In this document: in pieces, positions 1 to 10,453 of the stretch
Numbering within the stretch: the stretch's first letter is position 1
Layout: each line of letters starts with the position of its first letter
Origin: Actinomycetales bacterium
GTDB taxonomy: Bacteria > Actinomycetota > Actinomycetes > Nanopelagicales > Nanopelagicaceae
Length of the DNA: 44,943 nt
Reading direction: 5' to 3'
NCBI GenBank assembly: GCA_018969585.1
Contig: JAGWYB010000008.1
Location: 1-44,943 of the forward strand
The notes under the pieces: generated by a model
Database searches by the model: none
Told to the model about the DNA's origin: nothing
The model's input: the letters and a program-made list of their open reading frames with translations, nothing else
Translations under genes and position numbers: made by a program

Positions 1-641
1 TTCCAGCCAATGATTGACTCTTCTAACAGAACCTCACTAACTGGGCTGTACTGCAACCCCGCGCCGGCGATAAGTCGGAGTTCACTCGCGTCCTTAGCGA
101 TTCCGCTACCAAGTCCTCCCATCGTGAAAGACGGTCGCACTACGACCGGGTAGTTCAACTCCCGCGCGGCAGCCAAGCATTCATCAAGCGAGTGGCATAT
201 TCGAGATTTTGCTGACTCGCCTCCAACTTTTTCTACGATAGATCTGAACTCTTCTCTATTCTCGCCACGCTTAATCGCTGGGATATCAGCACCTATTAGT
301 CGAACTTCATATTTCTTTAGAATTCCCAACTCGTCCAATTTCATTGCGGCGTTAAGAGCTGTTTGCCCACCCAAAGTTGCCAGTAACGCATCTGGTCGTT
401 CTTTGGAAATAATGTCCTCGAGATACTCGGGTGTAATGGGTTCGATATATGTTGCATCGGCAAATTCTGGGTCAGTCATAATCGTTGCTGGATTACTGTT
501 TACAAGAACCACTCGAATACCTTCAGAACGCAGAACGCGACATGCTTGCGTGCCGGAATAATCAAATTCGCATGCCTGTCCTATGACAATCGGACCACTG
601 CCAATCACCATCACGCTCTTGATTGATAAATCTCTAGGCAT
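1..641 (-). CDS. carB: Carbamoyl-phosphate synthase large subunit, partial (N-terminal part)
   Basis: This is the first 213 codons of the large subunit; the rest lies beyond the left edge. With CarA it makes carbamoyl phosphate from bicarbonate, ammonia and two ATP for pyrimidine and arginine synthesis in the cytoplasm. The start ATG at 641 opens [20 protein letters not shown], followed by [13 protein letters not shown], the SNPATIMTD stretch and the LGGQTALN segment, all typical of the N-terminal carboxyphosphate ATP-grasp half. The start lies inside the end of carA, giving an 8-base overlap, so translation is probably coupled. It is the last visible gene of the pyrR-pyrB-pyrC-carA-carB operon and should share the PyrR control described at the operon head. 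Only about a fifth of the usual length of about 1,100 residues is visible. Confidence 0.97.
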   Translation of the reverse strand, partial: MPRDLSIKSVMVIGSGPIVIGQACEFDYSGTQACRVLRSEGIRVVLVNSNPATIMTDPEFADATYIEPITPEYLEDIISKERPDALLATLGGQTALNAAMKLDELGILKKYEVRLIGADIPAIKRGENREEFRSIVEKVGGESAKSRICHSLDECLAAARELNYPVVVRPSFTMGGLGSGIAKDASELRLIAGAGLQYSPVSEVLLEESIIGW

Positions 642-1743
642 TGTTGCGCAACTTTTCTACGAAAACATCAAAGAGATAATTAGCATCGTGCGGCCCGCCG
701 GCTGCTTCAGGGTGGTATTGGACAGAGAATGCTGGAATGTCCTTCATGTAAAGACCTTCCACGACACCATCATTAAGGTTTATATGAGAAACCAAACCAC
801 TTCCAAATACTGTTGCAAAATCTCCATCTTTCGGCGCATCAACGGCAAAGCCATGATTATGCGCTGTAATCTCAACGCGATCCTTTAGTCGATTGTAAAC
901 AGGTTGATTGATGCCACGATGACCAAAGCGTAATTTGTAAGTATCAAAGCCCAATGCTCGACCCAAAATTTGGTGGCCAAAACAGATTCCAAAGATGGGC
1001 AAACCTGATGAGAGCGCTTTACGAATAGTTTCTACTGTTGTATTCATTGTGGCGGGATCGCCAGGCCCATTAGAGAGAAAAATGCCGTCGTAACCTTTCG
1101 ATTCGATCTCCTCAAAGGTGCTATCGAAAGGCAGAACGTGCGTCTCTATTCCTCTTCTCGAGAAGTTTGCTGGAGTCGCCGCTTTAATTCCTAAATCAAA
1201 AGCGGCTACTCGAAAATCAACAGATTTTGCACTAGATACAACGACCTCTTCTTTTGTTGACACTTCATCAACGAGGTAAGAACCCGCCATCGGGGCTGTC
1301 TTGCGAACCTTAGTCACCATATCTTCTCTTGATAGATCAGCGCCGGAGAAAATTCCGGTGCGAAGCGCCCCTCGTTCTCTAATATGAAGCGTAATAGCTC
1401 GAGTATCTACCCCAGATATACCTACAACTCCACCATTAATTAAATCCTCTTCGAGAGATCTCTTTGAACGCCAATTTGATGCGATTGGAGAAGGATCTCT
1501 GACCACAAAACCACTCACCCAAATTTTCTTTGATTCCATATCTTCATCATTCATGCCCGTATTCCCGATATGAGGAGCAGTCATCACGACAATCTGATTC
1601 AGGTACGAAGGGTCAGTTAAAGTTTCTTGATACCCCGTCATGCCAGTTGTGAAAACAATTTCTCCAAAACTTTCACCGGTAGCGCCCCAAGATTGGCCTT
1701 CGAAGACCATTCCGTCGTCTAGAACTAGAAATGCCTTACTCAT
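634..1743 (-). CDS. carA: Carbamoyl-phosphate synthase small subunit (glutamine amidotransferase)
   Basis: The small subunit hydrolyses glutamine and channels ammonia to CarB. The protein has 369 residues when started at the ATG at 1743 ([11 protein letters not shown]). An in-frame start 14 codons upstream would lie deep inside pyrC and adds residues not seen in the family. The CarA-specific N-terminal domain carries GMTGYQE (residues 34-40). The class I amidotransferase domain has the nucleophile Cys254 in FGICFGHQ, and His343 and Glu345 in QYHPEA complete the triad; HNHGF (295-299) is also typical. It overlaps pyrC by 8 bases upstream and carB by 8 bases downstream. Length and motifs are normal for the family. 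Confidence 0.98.
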   Translation of the reverse strand: MSKAFLVLDDGMVFEGQSWGATGESFGEIVFTTGMTGYQETLTDPSYLNQIVVMTAPHIGNTGMNDEDMESKKIWVSGFVVRDPSPIASNWRSKRSLEEDLINGGVVGISGVDTRAITLHIRERGALRTGIFSGADLSREDMVTKVRKTAPMAGSYLVDEVSTKEEVVVSSAKSVDFRVAAFDLGIKAATPANFSRRGIETHVLPFDSTFEEIESKGYDGIFLSNGPGDPATMNTTVETIRKALSSGLPIFGICFGHQILGRALGFDTYKLRFGHRGINQPVYNRLKDRVEITAHNHGFAVDAPKDGDFATVFGSGLVSHINLNDGVVEGLYMKDIPAFSVQYHPEAAGGPHDANYLFDVFVEKLRNNA

Positions 1744-2994
1744 GATGACTGTAGACCTTCCTGCCACGAAGGTAAGTTGCTTCAACCACTACGGGAAGTG
1801 TCATTCCTCGATAAGGATCGTTTCCGCTCTTACTCATTCGCGGTTTCGATACCCAATTTTTCTCTAAATTAACTAATGCAAAATTGGCAGGTTTGCCATT
1901 CGCAATCGCGCCATGATCCTTGTAGCCTGCTATCTCGGCTGGTCGAGAACTCATTCTATAAATCAGATCTTTTGGCGAAATCAGTTTGGTATCAACCATG
2001 GCCTTGAAGGATACCGAGAGCGCGCTCTCTAATCCCAACATTCCAAAGGCAGCGTTAGCCCACTCACACTCTTTACGCTCGATAGGGTGAGGTGCGTGAT
2101 CCGTTGCGATTACATCTATTGTCCCGTCAGCTAGGGCAAAGCGGAGCGCCTCAACATCTCGCTTGGTTCTTAAAGGTGGGTTAACTTTAAATACCGGATC
2201 GTAACTTTCAATCAAATCTTCAGTTAGAAGAAGATGATGTGGCGTAACTTCGGCGGTCACTTGTATCCCTCGAGCCTTTGCCCATCTAATAATCTCGACG
2301 CTTCCTGCGGTGCTCACATGGCAAATATGTAGTCTGCTTTTCACGTGGTCTGCAAGTAATACATCTCTTGCGATAATCGCTTCTTCAGCTACGGCGGGCC
2401 AGCCTTTTAAACCCAACCTGGATGAAATTGCACCCTCGTTTACTTGCGAATCGACCGTTAATTCTGGGTCTTGAGCATGCTGCGCTATAACGCCATCAAA
2501 ACTCTTCACATACTCAAGCGCTCGCCTCATTAAAATTGCACTAGATAGACAGTTGCCATCATCACTGAAAATTCTGATTCCTGCTGCCGATGCATTCATC
2601 GCTCGAATCTCCGCAAGTTGTTCACCCTTTGAACCAACTGTTATAGCTCCTATTGGAAATACATCGCATATTCCATGTACCTGGCCAAGGCGAAATATCT
2701 GCTCGACAACTCCTGCGGTGTCGGCAATTGGATCTGTGTTTGGCATTGCTGAAACAGCGGTAAAACCTCCAGCAGCGGCCGCCATCGAGCCAGTCAGAAT
2801 TGTTTCTGCATCCTCGAACCCCGGTTCACGGAGATGTGTATGCATATCAACTAAACCAGGAATTAGTGTCATTCCGGTGCAATCCTCAATTTTTTGGACC
2901 GCGCTTGCGGAATCAGAAAAATATCCGTTCTCAACGGTTATCGATAGCTCTTCGCCTTCGAGATTCCGCAGATTTGTGAATTTCGTTATTTCAC

Positions 2995-2998
<4 letters not shown>
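1736..2998 (-). CDS. pyrC: Dihydroorotase, class I
   Basis: This enzyme cyclises N-carbamoyl-aspartate to dihydroorotate, the third step of UMP synthesis. The 420-residue protein is an amidohydrolase-fold enzyme. The first metal-binding motif is [10 protein letters not shown] with His53 and His55, the FSDDG motif lies at 144-148, HICHVST at about 224-230, and the catalytic TDHAPH at 299-304. The C-terminus has the [11 protein letters not shown]-type composite domain strand typical of class I enzymes. The ATG at 2998 overlaps the pyrB stop by four bases (ATGA). No odd features were seen. Confidence 0.97.
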
Positions 2999-4514
<1,516 letters not shown>

Positions 4515-4557
4515 CTAAGAAAGCAGAGGCTGTGGAATTCTCCTAATGAGGAATTTT

Positions 4558-4564
4558 TAGCATA
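4558..4564. promoter_or_regulatory. Possible overlapping divergent -10 elements for the pyr operon and the BldD-like gene
   Basis: TAGCAT on the plus strand (4558-4563) and TATGCT on the minus strand (4559-4564) each match four of six positions of TATAAT and overlap almost completely. The first would give the BldD-like mRNA a very short leader, the second would give pyrR a leader of about 95 bases including the PyrR hairpin. No convincing -35 box was found for either, so this is only a suggestion. The remaining bases of the gap 4458-4577 show no other clear element. Confidence 0.3.
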
Positions 4565-4577
4565 GCGTCTAGCCCTG

Positions 4578-5051
4578 ATGGATACTTCACGCCAGGAATA
4601 TAGAGACGCACTGACACGCCTGCGCGTTCTTAGGGAGCAATCTGGTTTGACCCTCAAAAAAGTCGAAGAGGTTAGCCGGGGGCGATGGAAAGCTGGCGCA
4701 GTAGGTTCATACGAACGCGGCTCTCGCCACCTCACTCTAGAACGCGCTTTCGAGCTTTTAGATTTCTATGGAGCGCAGATTTCCGCGCTAGCTCCTTCAT
4801 CTTTTGATGAAAACTTTCGAGCTACCATCGATCTAAGAAGATTAAGGGCCTTTGAATCCGCCGATAAATTTACTCAAGTAATCAAAAACCTAGTCCAAAA
4901 TTTAAAGTCCAAACGGGGCGACTGGAATACTGAGGTGGCTTCAATAAGAAATAGCGATATTCAAGCCCTACAGGCGGCTACTGGTTATTTAGATCAGTCA
5001 TTCTTTAATGCACTTGAAATACGCGGCCTCTTGGTTCCCCGTAAGACTTAG
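4578..5051 (+). CDS. bldD: BldD-like transcription factor with c-di-GMP signature
   Basis: BldD is a global developmental repressor in Streptomyces that dimerises on cyclic di-GMP. The 157-residue protein matches it along its length. The N-terminal helix-turn-helix domain (about 8-70) contains LRVLREQSGLTLKKVEE and GRWKAGAVGSYERG, close to the BldD sequence, and the C-terminal domain contains RGDWNTEVASIRNSD. This fits the c-di-GMP-binding pattern R-x-D-(8 residues)-R-x-x-D at residues 113-115 and 124-127. The position between pyrR and nusB-efp is the same as that of Streptomyces bldD. It is divergent from pyrR and its stop overlaps the nusB stop by four bases. A spore-forming role is unlikely in so compact a genome, so its targets are unknown. 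Confidence 0.88.
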   Translation: MDTSRQEYRDALTRLRVLREQSGLTLKKVEEVSRGRWKAGAVGSYERGSRHLTLERAFELLDFYGAQISALAPSSFDENFRATIDLRRLRAFESADKFTQVIKNLVQNLKSKRGDWNTEVASIRNSDIQALQAATGYLDQSFFNALEIRGLLVPRKT

Positions 5052-5458
5052 TGAGTAATGTCGTCCTTAACCTCATAAATTGCACCAAGCACACCATTAA
5101 CATATTCTGAAGAATCATCTGTTGAAAGTGACTTTGCAAGTTCTACCGCTTCGTCAATAACCACAGAATGTGGCGTACTCTTATCAAATAGTAATTCTTG
5201 AACGGCAAGCCTCAGGATGTTCCTATCTACGACCGGCATGCGGTCGATAGCCCAACCCTTTGCTCGCATTAGGATTATTTCGTCAATTCGCTCGCGATTT
5301 TGCGCGACGCCAAGAACGAGTTGTTTTGTGAAATCCCGAATCACAAATTCAATGTCAGACTCTCGGTCTCTCAAAATATCCATCGGCGACAGATTTCGTA
5401 TATCGCTCTCGTAAAGAATATCTAGAGCTGCCTTTCGAGCTTTAGACCGCGTACTCAC
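5048..5458 (-). CDS. nusB: Transcription antitermination factor NusB
   Basis: NusB binds boxA RNA with NusE (S10) and promotes rRNA antitermination. The 136-residue all-alpha protein begins MSTRSKARKAALDILYESDI, a standard NusB start, and has WAIDRMPVVDRNILRLAVQELL and HSVVIDEAVELAKSLSTDDSSEYVNGVLGAI, all family hallmarks (shown in parts). The start codon is GTG at 5458, directly abutting the efp stop codon, so it is probably read from the efp transcript. It is convergent with the BldD-like gene, with a four-base overlap of the stops and no terminator between them. Confidence 0.95.
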   Translation of the reverse strand: MSTRSKARKAALDILYESDIRNLSPMDILRDRESDIEFVIRDFTKQLVLGVAQNRERIDEIILMRAKGWAIDRMPVVDRNILRLAVQELLFDKSTPHSVVIDEAVELAKSLSTDDSSEYVNGVLGAIYEVKDDITH

Positions 5459-6019
5459 TTAATTGGCGCGACCGAGATAGTCGCCAGTCCGCGTGTCCAC
5501 AAGAACAACCTCGTCTTGTTTTATAAATAGCGGAACTTGAATGTTAATTCCAGTCTCGAGTGTTGCAGGCTTGCTACCAGCTGAAGATCTATCGCCTTGC
5601 AATCCTGGTTCTGTATATGTGATGCGCAATGGAACTGACGGCGGCATTTCAACATAAAGCGGATTACCCTCGTGAATCGCGACAATAACTTCCATATTTT
5701 CAAGAAGGTAGTTAGCGCTTTCACCCACAGTTTCCTCTGGAATCGTCACTTGATCAAAAGTTGTATTGTCCATAAAAATATAGCCGGCATTGTCTTTATA
5801 AAGAAACTGCATTTCTCGTTTTTCCAGTATTGCAACTTCTACTTTGACTCCAGCATTGAAAGTTTTCTCAACAACTTTTCCTGAAAGTACATTTTTCAAC
5901 TTAGTTCTGACGAAGGCAGGGCCCTTTCCAGGCTTGACATGTTGGAATTCGACAACATTCCAGAGCTGACCATCAATATCAAGCGTCATGCCGTTCTTAA
6001 GATCATTCGTAGTTGCCAT
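5459..6019 (-). CDS. efp: Translation elongation factor P
   Basis: EF-P rescues ribosomes stalled at polyproline. At 186 residues it has the usual three beta-barrel domains. The tip of domain I is KPGKGPAF with Lys32 between glycines and flanking prolines. This PGKGP loop is the type described in actinobacteria, in which the lysine is thought to work without modification. No EpmA or EarP-type modification gene is in the window, in keeping with that. The C-terminal [10 protein letters not shown] is canonical. A possible own promoter lies just upstream, and nusB follows without a gap. Confidence 0.97.
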   Translation of the reverse strand: MATTNDLKNGMTLDIDGQLWNVVEFQHVKPGKGPAFVRTKLKNVLSGKVVEKTFNAGVKVEVAILEKREMQFLYKDNAGYIFMDNTTFDQVTIPEETVGESANYLLENMEVIVAIHEGNPLYVEMPPSVPLRITYTEPGLQGDRSSAGSKPATLETGINIQVPLFIKQDEVVLVDTRTGDYLGRAN

Positions 6020-6025
6020 GCTCGC

Positions 6026-6054
6026 AGATTACCTTCTGATCTCGAAAACTCTAA
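6026..6054 (-). promoter_or_regulatory. Candidate promoter for efp, possibly leaderless
   Basis: In the 44-base gap between aroQ and efp, the minus strand reads TTAGAG, 17 bases, then TAATCT. The -10 ends six bases before the efp ATG, so transcription could start at or next to the start codon. The only purine-rich stretch upstream (AGAAGG) ends 14 bases from the ATG, too far for a normal ribosome binding site. Leaderless mRNAs are common in actinobacteria. The -10 match is weak, so this remains a suggestion. Confidence 0.4.
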
Positions 6055-6063
6055 ATTCTGGAG

Positions 6064-6495
6064 CTACTTGGATATACCAACGAGGGCACGAAGGGCGAGC
6101 CGATAAGAATCGATTCCAAATCCTGCGATGGTGCCATCCACAACACCGGACGCAACAGAGGTGTGTCGGAATTCTTCTCTTGCGAGTGGATTTGAGAGGT
6201 GAACTTCAATCTTAGAAGTTGGCACCATTGCCAACGCATCACGAATCGCATATGAGTAATGTGTGAAGGCTGCCGGATTTATGATGACGGGGAGTTTCTT
6301 ATCACTTGCCTCGTGTAACCATCCAATAATGGTGGCCTCATCATCGCTCTGTCTGATCTCGACTTCAATAGATAGTTCTTTAGCTGCCTTTTGAATCTCA
6401 CTAGAGAGTTCTTCGTAGGTGAAGTTTCCGTAGATATTTTTCTCTCGCAAATCCAGTCTTGATAAGTTAGGACCATTAATCACGAGCGCTTTCAT
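6064..6495 (-). CDS. aroQ: 3-dehydroquinate dehydratase, type II
   Basis: This enzyme dehydrates 3-dehydroquinate to 3-dehydroshikimate, step three of the shikimate pathway. The small 143-residue form with GPNLSRLDLREKNIYG, the NPAAFTHYSYAIRDAL segment and VHLSNPLAREEFR is type II. The conserved arginine and tyrosine of the lid loop and the catalytic histidine of HLSN are present; the usual LNLLG of the first motif is changed to SRLDL. I chose ATG at 6495 because AGGAGT lies at proper distance; a GTG at 6504 would overlap that site. It follows aroB by 11 bases. Confidence 0.94.
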   Translation of the reverse strand: MKALVINGPNLSRLDLREKNIYGNFTYEELSSEIQKAAKELSIEVEIRQSDDEATIIGWLHEASDKKLPVIINPAAFTHYSYAIRDALAMVPTSKIEVHLSNPLAREEFRHTSVASGVVDGTIAGFGIDSYRLALRALVGISK

Positions 6496-6506
6496 AACGT
6501 CCACTC

Positions 6507-7523
6507 CTATCGGTTCATCTCGAGAAACACTTCGCTAAGAATACCCTCTGCGACTATTTGGCGATCGGTTCTACCAATTTCCATAAGGGTCACAAATCGA
6601 ATTTCACCGGAGCGACGCTTTTTATCCTTACCCATCAATTGGTAGAGCTCTGGCCAGGCGGAACTTTCGTAACTTGTGGGCAATCCCAATTGTTGCAGAA
6701 TTTTCGAGTGCCGATCTACAGTCTGATTGTTGAGGCCGAAACGTTGCGACAATTTCGCCGCAAAAACTAAACCAATTGATATCGCTTCGCCATGACGCAT
6801 TGAATAACCCGAGTGGCGTTCTATTGCGTGCCCCAAAGTATGACCGTAATTGAGGATTTCCCGCTCCCCTTCTTCCCTAAAATCTGCGGAGACAACATCT
6901 GCCTTTACTTTAATAGACCTCTCAATGATCTCAACTATATTCATTAGTGGATCTGACTCAACTAATTGCAATATTTTTTCATCGCGAATAAATCCACATT
7001 TGACCGATTCGGCTAGACCTGCGGCTCTATCTCTCTGGCTCAAGGTTTCCAGCCAAGAAGTATCGACTATTACTCTCTTCGGCGAATGAAAAGCTCCAAA
7101 TAGATTTTTTCCGGAATCTAAGTTGATTCCTGTTTTCCCCCCGATGGCCGCATCGACCATTCCTGCGACAGTCGTCGGTATGGCAATCCAATCAATTCCG
7201 CGAAGATAACCTGCGGCCAAGAAGCCTGTTAAATCTGTTGTGGCCCCGCCACCGATAGCGATTAGTAATGACTCTCTGCTGGCGCCTAGTGAAGATAGTT
7301 TTTCAGCCAATGATTGTAAGACGTTGAAATTCTTCTGGTTTTCTCCGTCTGGTACGGCGAGAATTCTTGCCCGTGGAATATCAAGAGAAATTTGAGGCAA
7401 GAGTTTTTCTGGAGCTACAACGAAAGACTCTCGCGATTGAATAACATTAGAAAGCTCAAGTTTCCAGTCATCAGAGATGTCGACCTGGTAAGTACGCTCT
7501 GCGTTAACTTGAATAGATCTCAC
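6507..7523 (-). CDS. aroB: 3-dehydroquinate synthase
   Basis: This enzyme converts DAHP to 3-dehydroquinate with NAD and a divalent metal. In the 338-residue protein the NAD-binding GGGATTDL (91-98) and GGKTGIN (129-135 region) are intact. The metal ligands are Glu172 in GLAESVKCGF, the histidines of YGHTLGHAIE (228, 232) and His244 in RHGEA. The C-terminal KDKKRRSGEIRFVTLMEIG is typical. Its GTG start overlaps the aroK stop by four bases (GTGA). DAHP synthase and aroA are not in the window. Confidence 0.96.
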   Translation of the reverse strand: MRSIQVNAERTYQVDISDDWKLELSNVIQSRESFVVAPEKLLPQISLDIPRARILAVPDGENQKNFNVLQSLAEKLSSLGASRESLLIAIGGGATTDLTGFLAAGYLRGIDWIAIPTTVAGMVDAAIGGKTGINLDSGKNLFGAFHSPKRVIVDTSWLETLSQRDRAAGLAESVKCGFIRDEKILQLVESDPLMNIVEIIERSIKVKADVVSADFREEGEREILNYGHTLGHAIERHSGYSMRHGEAISIGLVFAAKLSQRFGLNNQTVDRHSKILQQLGLPTSYESSAWPELYQLMGKDKKRRSGEIRFVTLMEIGRTDRQIVAEGILSEVFLEMNR

Positions 7524-8017
7524 GATATGAGTCCTGCAATCTCCTCAGCGACACTCTTTGGCTTTTTGTTATCTGTCGAAACTCGATACTTGCCTAACAT
7601 TTCGTAAAGTCCCTTACGTTGAGCAAAAAGCTGAAGCCATTGTTGCCTTGGGTTTGCCACCAATAGTGGTCGATCCGTATTGAAGCCCACTCTAGGGGCC
7701 GCATTTGAAATTGAAACTTCGAGGTAAACCACTAGAGATTCGGCCTTTAATTCCTCTGAAACTTCATTATCTAGAACTGAGCCCCCTCCTAGAGAAATCA
7801 CTGCTGAATCTTGCTGCAGAGTCGCTAAAACTATTTCACGTTCGATATTTCTAAAAGCCGCTTCGCCATCTTCAAGAAAAATATCTGCAATTTTGCGCCC
7901 AGTCTGTGATTCGATCTCTTGATCCGTATCAATATGACGTAGGTTCAATTTTTTTGCCAGTAGCTTGCCAATAGTGGTTTTGCCGCTTCCGGGTGGACCA
8001 ATCAAAATCACCTTCAT
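7520..8017 (-). CDS. aroK: Shikimate kinase
   Basis: This enzyme phosphorylates shikimate at the 3-hydroxyl with ATP. The 165-residue P-loop kinase starts MKVILIGPPGSGKTTIGKLL. Walker A is GPPGSGKT. The shikimate-binding DTDQEI, FRNIEREIV and LGGGSVLD motifs and the lid arginine in FNTDRPLL follow in the usual order. I use ATG at 8017, with GGAAG six bases upstream; a GTG at 8023 forming a GTGA overlap with aroC is an alternative that would put the binding site directly against the start. Part of the aroC-aroK-aroB-aroQ run. Confidence 0.95.
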   Translation of the reverse strand: MKVILIGPPGSGKTTIGKLLAKKLNLRHIDTDQEIESQTGRKIADIFLEDGEAAFRNIEREIVLATLQQDSAVISLGGGSVLDNEVSEELKAESLVVYLEVSISNAAPRVGFNTDRPLLVANPRQQWLQLFAQRKGLYEMLGKYRVSTDNKKPKSVAEEIAGLIS

Positions 8018-8019
8018 CT

Positions 8020-9198
8020 TCACTTCCGCAAATTGCTTAAAAAAGAGTCAACGTTTCGCTTTGTTTCTTCAACGCTGTCTCCGCCAAACTTTTCTAAGAC
8101 CGCTTCGGCGAGAACTAGAGCCACCATCGACTCCGCGATTACTCCTGCTGCCGGAACAGCACAAACATCAGATCGTTGATTTATTGCTTTTGCTGGTTCA
8201 CCGGTTGCAACGTCTATCGTATCTAAAGCTCTCGGCACAGTAGATATTGGCTTCATTGCTGCCCTGACTCTGATCAGCTCGCCGTTGGAAATTCCACCTT
8301 CGGTTCCGCCCGCTCGATCGGTGCGTCTACGAATTTCACCATCAGGACTTTTTTCGATTTCATCATGTGCTTGCGATCCTCTTCGGGCGGCCGTTCTAAA
8401 CCCATCACCGACTTCTACACCTTTAATTGCTTGTATTCCCATCAAAGCTGCTGCCAATTTACTATCAAGGCGCCGATCCCAATGTACATGCGAGCCCAAA
8501 CCAGGAATCACTCCGTAAGCAATTACTTCTACAACTCCCCCAAGAGTGTCACCAGCTTTTTTTGCTGATTCAATCTCTTCAATCATTTCTTTTTCTGTGT
8601 TGGAATTAAAACATCTAACCGGACTTTCATCTATCCGGAGTAAATCTTCCGGTTTTGGAAGCGTAGCGTCTTCGGGCACTTGAATAGGTCCGATTGAAAC
8701 AACATGGCTAATTACTTCAATACCTACTGACTGTTTAAGAAATGCACGCGCAACTGAGCCTAATGCGACACGAGTTGCGGTTTCGCGAGCCGAAGCTCTC
8801 TCCAGAATAGGTCTTGCATCAGCAAAACCATATTTCTGCATTCCCGCGAGGTCTGCGTGCCCCGGACGAGGTCTAGTTAATGGAGCATTCCGCGCTAACT
8901 CGGCTAATTCAGATTCAGATATCGGTGAGGCCGACATAACCTTTTCCCACTTGGGCCATTCGGTATTAGCGATTTCAATAGCAACCGGCCCGCCCTGAGT
9001 TTGGCCGTGGCGGATTCCTCCAAGAATACGAATCTCATCAACTTCAAATTGTTGTCGTGCTCCGCGCCCAAAACCTAAGCGACGTCTTGCTAGTTGAGCT
9101 GTAATTTCATCTGGAGTTATTTCAATGCGAGCGGGAAGCCCTTCGATGATTCCTACCAATGCAGGACCGTGAGATTCACCAGCCGTCAACCAACGCAT
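8020..9198 (-). CDS. aroC: Chorismate synthase
   Basis: This enzyme makes chorismate from EPSP using reduced FMN. The 392-residue protein begins [20 protein letters not shown], which fixes the start at 9198 (ATG). The reading frame stays open about 55 codons further upstream, but that sequence is hydrophobic, matches nothing in the family and would overlap the prepilin peptidase gene. Signatures include [41 protein letters not shown], the [13 protein letters not shown] loop and [12 protein letters not shown]. Chorismate from here feeds PabB/PabC encoded further right. Confidence 0.96.
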   Translation of the reverse strand: MRWLTAGESHGPALVGIIEGLPARIEITPDEITAQLARRRLGFGRGARQQFEVDEIRILGGIRHGQTQGGPVAIEIANTEWPKWEKVMSASPISESELAELARNAPLTRPRPGHADLAGMQKYGFADARPILERASARETATRVALGSVARAFLKQSVGIEVISHVVSIGPIQVPEDATLPKPEDLLRIDESPVRCFNSNTEKEMIEEIESAKKAGDTLGGVVEVIAYGVIPGLGSHVHWDRRLDSKLAAALMGIQAIKGVEVGDGFRTAARRGSQAHDEIEKSPDGEIRRRTDRAGGTEGGISNGELIRVRAAMKPISTVPRALDTIDVATGEPAKAINQRSDVCAVPAAGVIAESMVALVLAEAVLEKFGGDSVEETKRNVDSFLSNLRK

Positions 9199-9223
9199 TG
9201 TCCGATTATCGCAGGTCGCTTCG

Positions 9224-9619
9224 TTAACTCGCTTGAAATATGGCCGATAAAGTAAAAAAAGGAGCAAAAGGAAGAGTTTCTTCACGATATCGCCCCAGAA
9301 GATATCGCCGACGCGCCAAAAGCCAAAACCCCGCAAAGCACCAACAAGAAAGAAAAAGTTCAATGCAACTGGTCAAGGAATCGGTTATCAGGGCTGCGAT
9401 TGGTGAAAGTCGGACATCGCCATAGCCAACCGAGAAGTTTGTTATCCAACGCAGTAAGCAAAAAACAAGAAAGACGAGAGTGGCAATTGGTAGACGGCTT
9501 GGATGAGCGAGTGAGTGAATTACCAATAGTAATAGCGTTGTAGCTTTAGGAATTCTACGAAATCGAATATCAGTGATTGAGAGTAATGAGAGAGTGAGGA
9601 GAGTCAACACCCTGCCCAA
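9224..9619 (-). CDS. Short A24 prepilin peptidase-like membrane protein
   Basis: A protein of up to 131 residues with several hydrophobic segments. The two aspartates of type IV prepilin peptidases are present: TDIRFRRIP (Asp17) and GYGDVRLSP (Asp68). It lacks the N-terminal methylase domain of full-length PilD, so it resembles the short actinobacterial form that sits between aroE and aroC in mycobacteria. The start is uncertain: TTG at 9619 or GTG at 9610, neither with a clear ribosome binding site. No pilin or Tad genes are in the window, so the substrate is unknown. Confidence 0.75.
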   Translation of the reverse strand: MGRVLTLLTLSLLSITDIRFRRIPKATTLLLLVIHSLAHPSRLPIATLVFLVFCLLRWITNFSVGYGDVRLSPIAALITDSLTSCIELFLSCWCFAGFWLLARRRYLLGRYREETLPFAPFFTLSAIFQAS

Positions 9620-9658
9620 ATTACAACAAATTCAATCGAGCTAGAGCGGCTGTGGAAA

Positions 9659-10453
9659 CTAAATCGATGACCTGAGAAAAGCAAAGAACTCTCCTCTGGC
9701 AATATCTCTCCCACTAAATAGCTCAATCTGACGCAAAGCTTGAGCGACTAGTAAATCTTTACCGCTTATATATCTCCCGCTTTGAGATTCAGATAAGAGC
9801 GTTGGCCACGGGTGATACAGAGCATCAATAACTACATCTACTCGTCGAATCAAATTTCTTATCGAGTTTATTCCTTCAGTTGGCAAAGCGTTAATTATGA
9901 TTCTCGAATCAAATGCCTCGGAAACGTCTTCCCAATCCCGTATTGAGGCGCGGGGATTTGCCAGTCCAAGTGAGAGATCGCGAGCTTTGCTCCTTCGGAA
10001 AACATTTATTTCGCCAGAGAAACTATCGAGTGCGACGAGAGCTGCTCTTGCTGTGCCGCCTGCGCCCAATATAGAGACGGAATCAAATTTATTATCGAAA
10101 ACATCAAAACTTTCAAAAATGTAGCGAAACCCAAAGACATCTGTATTTATACCCGCCCAATTCTCTCCATCTGAAATTAAAGTATTGATAGCGCTTGCAG
10201 CTTTGGCATCTGAGTCCAATTTTATTATCAATTGAAATGCTTCTTCTTTTAAAGGCATTGTAAGTGAGAATCCGCTCCATAATTCTGGGGTGTGGGCATC
10301 AAGGAAACGAGAAAGCTCCCCCGAATTAATCTCAAAACTTTGATAATTAGCTTTAACTCCCAATCGCGAATAGGCCAGGTTATGCAATTTCGGTGAAAGA
10401 CTGTGGCTTATAGGCGATCCCAGAACCGCCATCATCTTCTTATCGCTAATCAT
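9659..10453 (-). CDS. aroE: Shikimate dehydrogenase
   Basis: This NADPH enzyme reduces 3-dehydroshikimate to shikimate. The 264-residue protein has the substrate motif GSPISHSLSPKLHN near the N-terminus, FSLTMPLK carrying the catalytic lysine (in place of the more common NVTxPxK), GINTDVFGF with the catalytic aspartate, and the Rossmann loop GAGGTARAAL. The C-terminal KDLLVAQALRQIELFSG is conserved. Start ATG overlaps the mltG stop by four bases. The family has relaxed relatives (YdiB, quinate enzymes), but context in an aro run makes AroE the best call. Confidence 0.92.
   Translation of the reverse strand: MISDKKMMAVLGSPISHSLSPKLHNLAYSRLGVKANYQSFEINSGELSRFLDAHTPELWSGFSLTMPLKEEAFQLIIKLDSDAKAASAINTLISDGENWAGINTDVFGFRYIFESFDVFDNKFDSVSILGAGGTARAALVALDSFSGEINVFRRSKARDLSLGLANPRASIRDWEDVSEAFDSRIIINALPTEGINSIRNLIRRVDVVIDALYHPWPTLLSESQSGRYISGKDLLVAQALRQIELFSGRDIARGEFFAFLRSSI

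Noticed and set aside
9199-9363. N-terminal extension of chorismate synthase (about 55 hydrophobic residues)
   Set aside because: The family starts at [11 protein letters not shown]; the extension overlaps the prepilin peptidase gene on the same strand and has no family match that I recognise.
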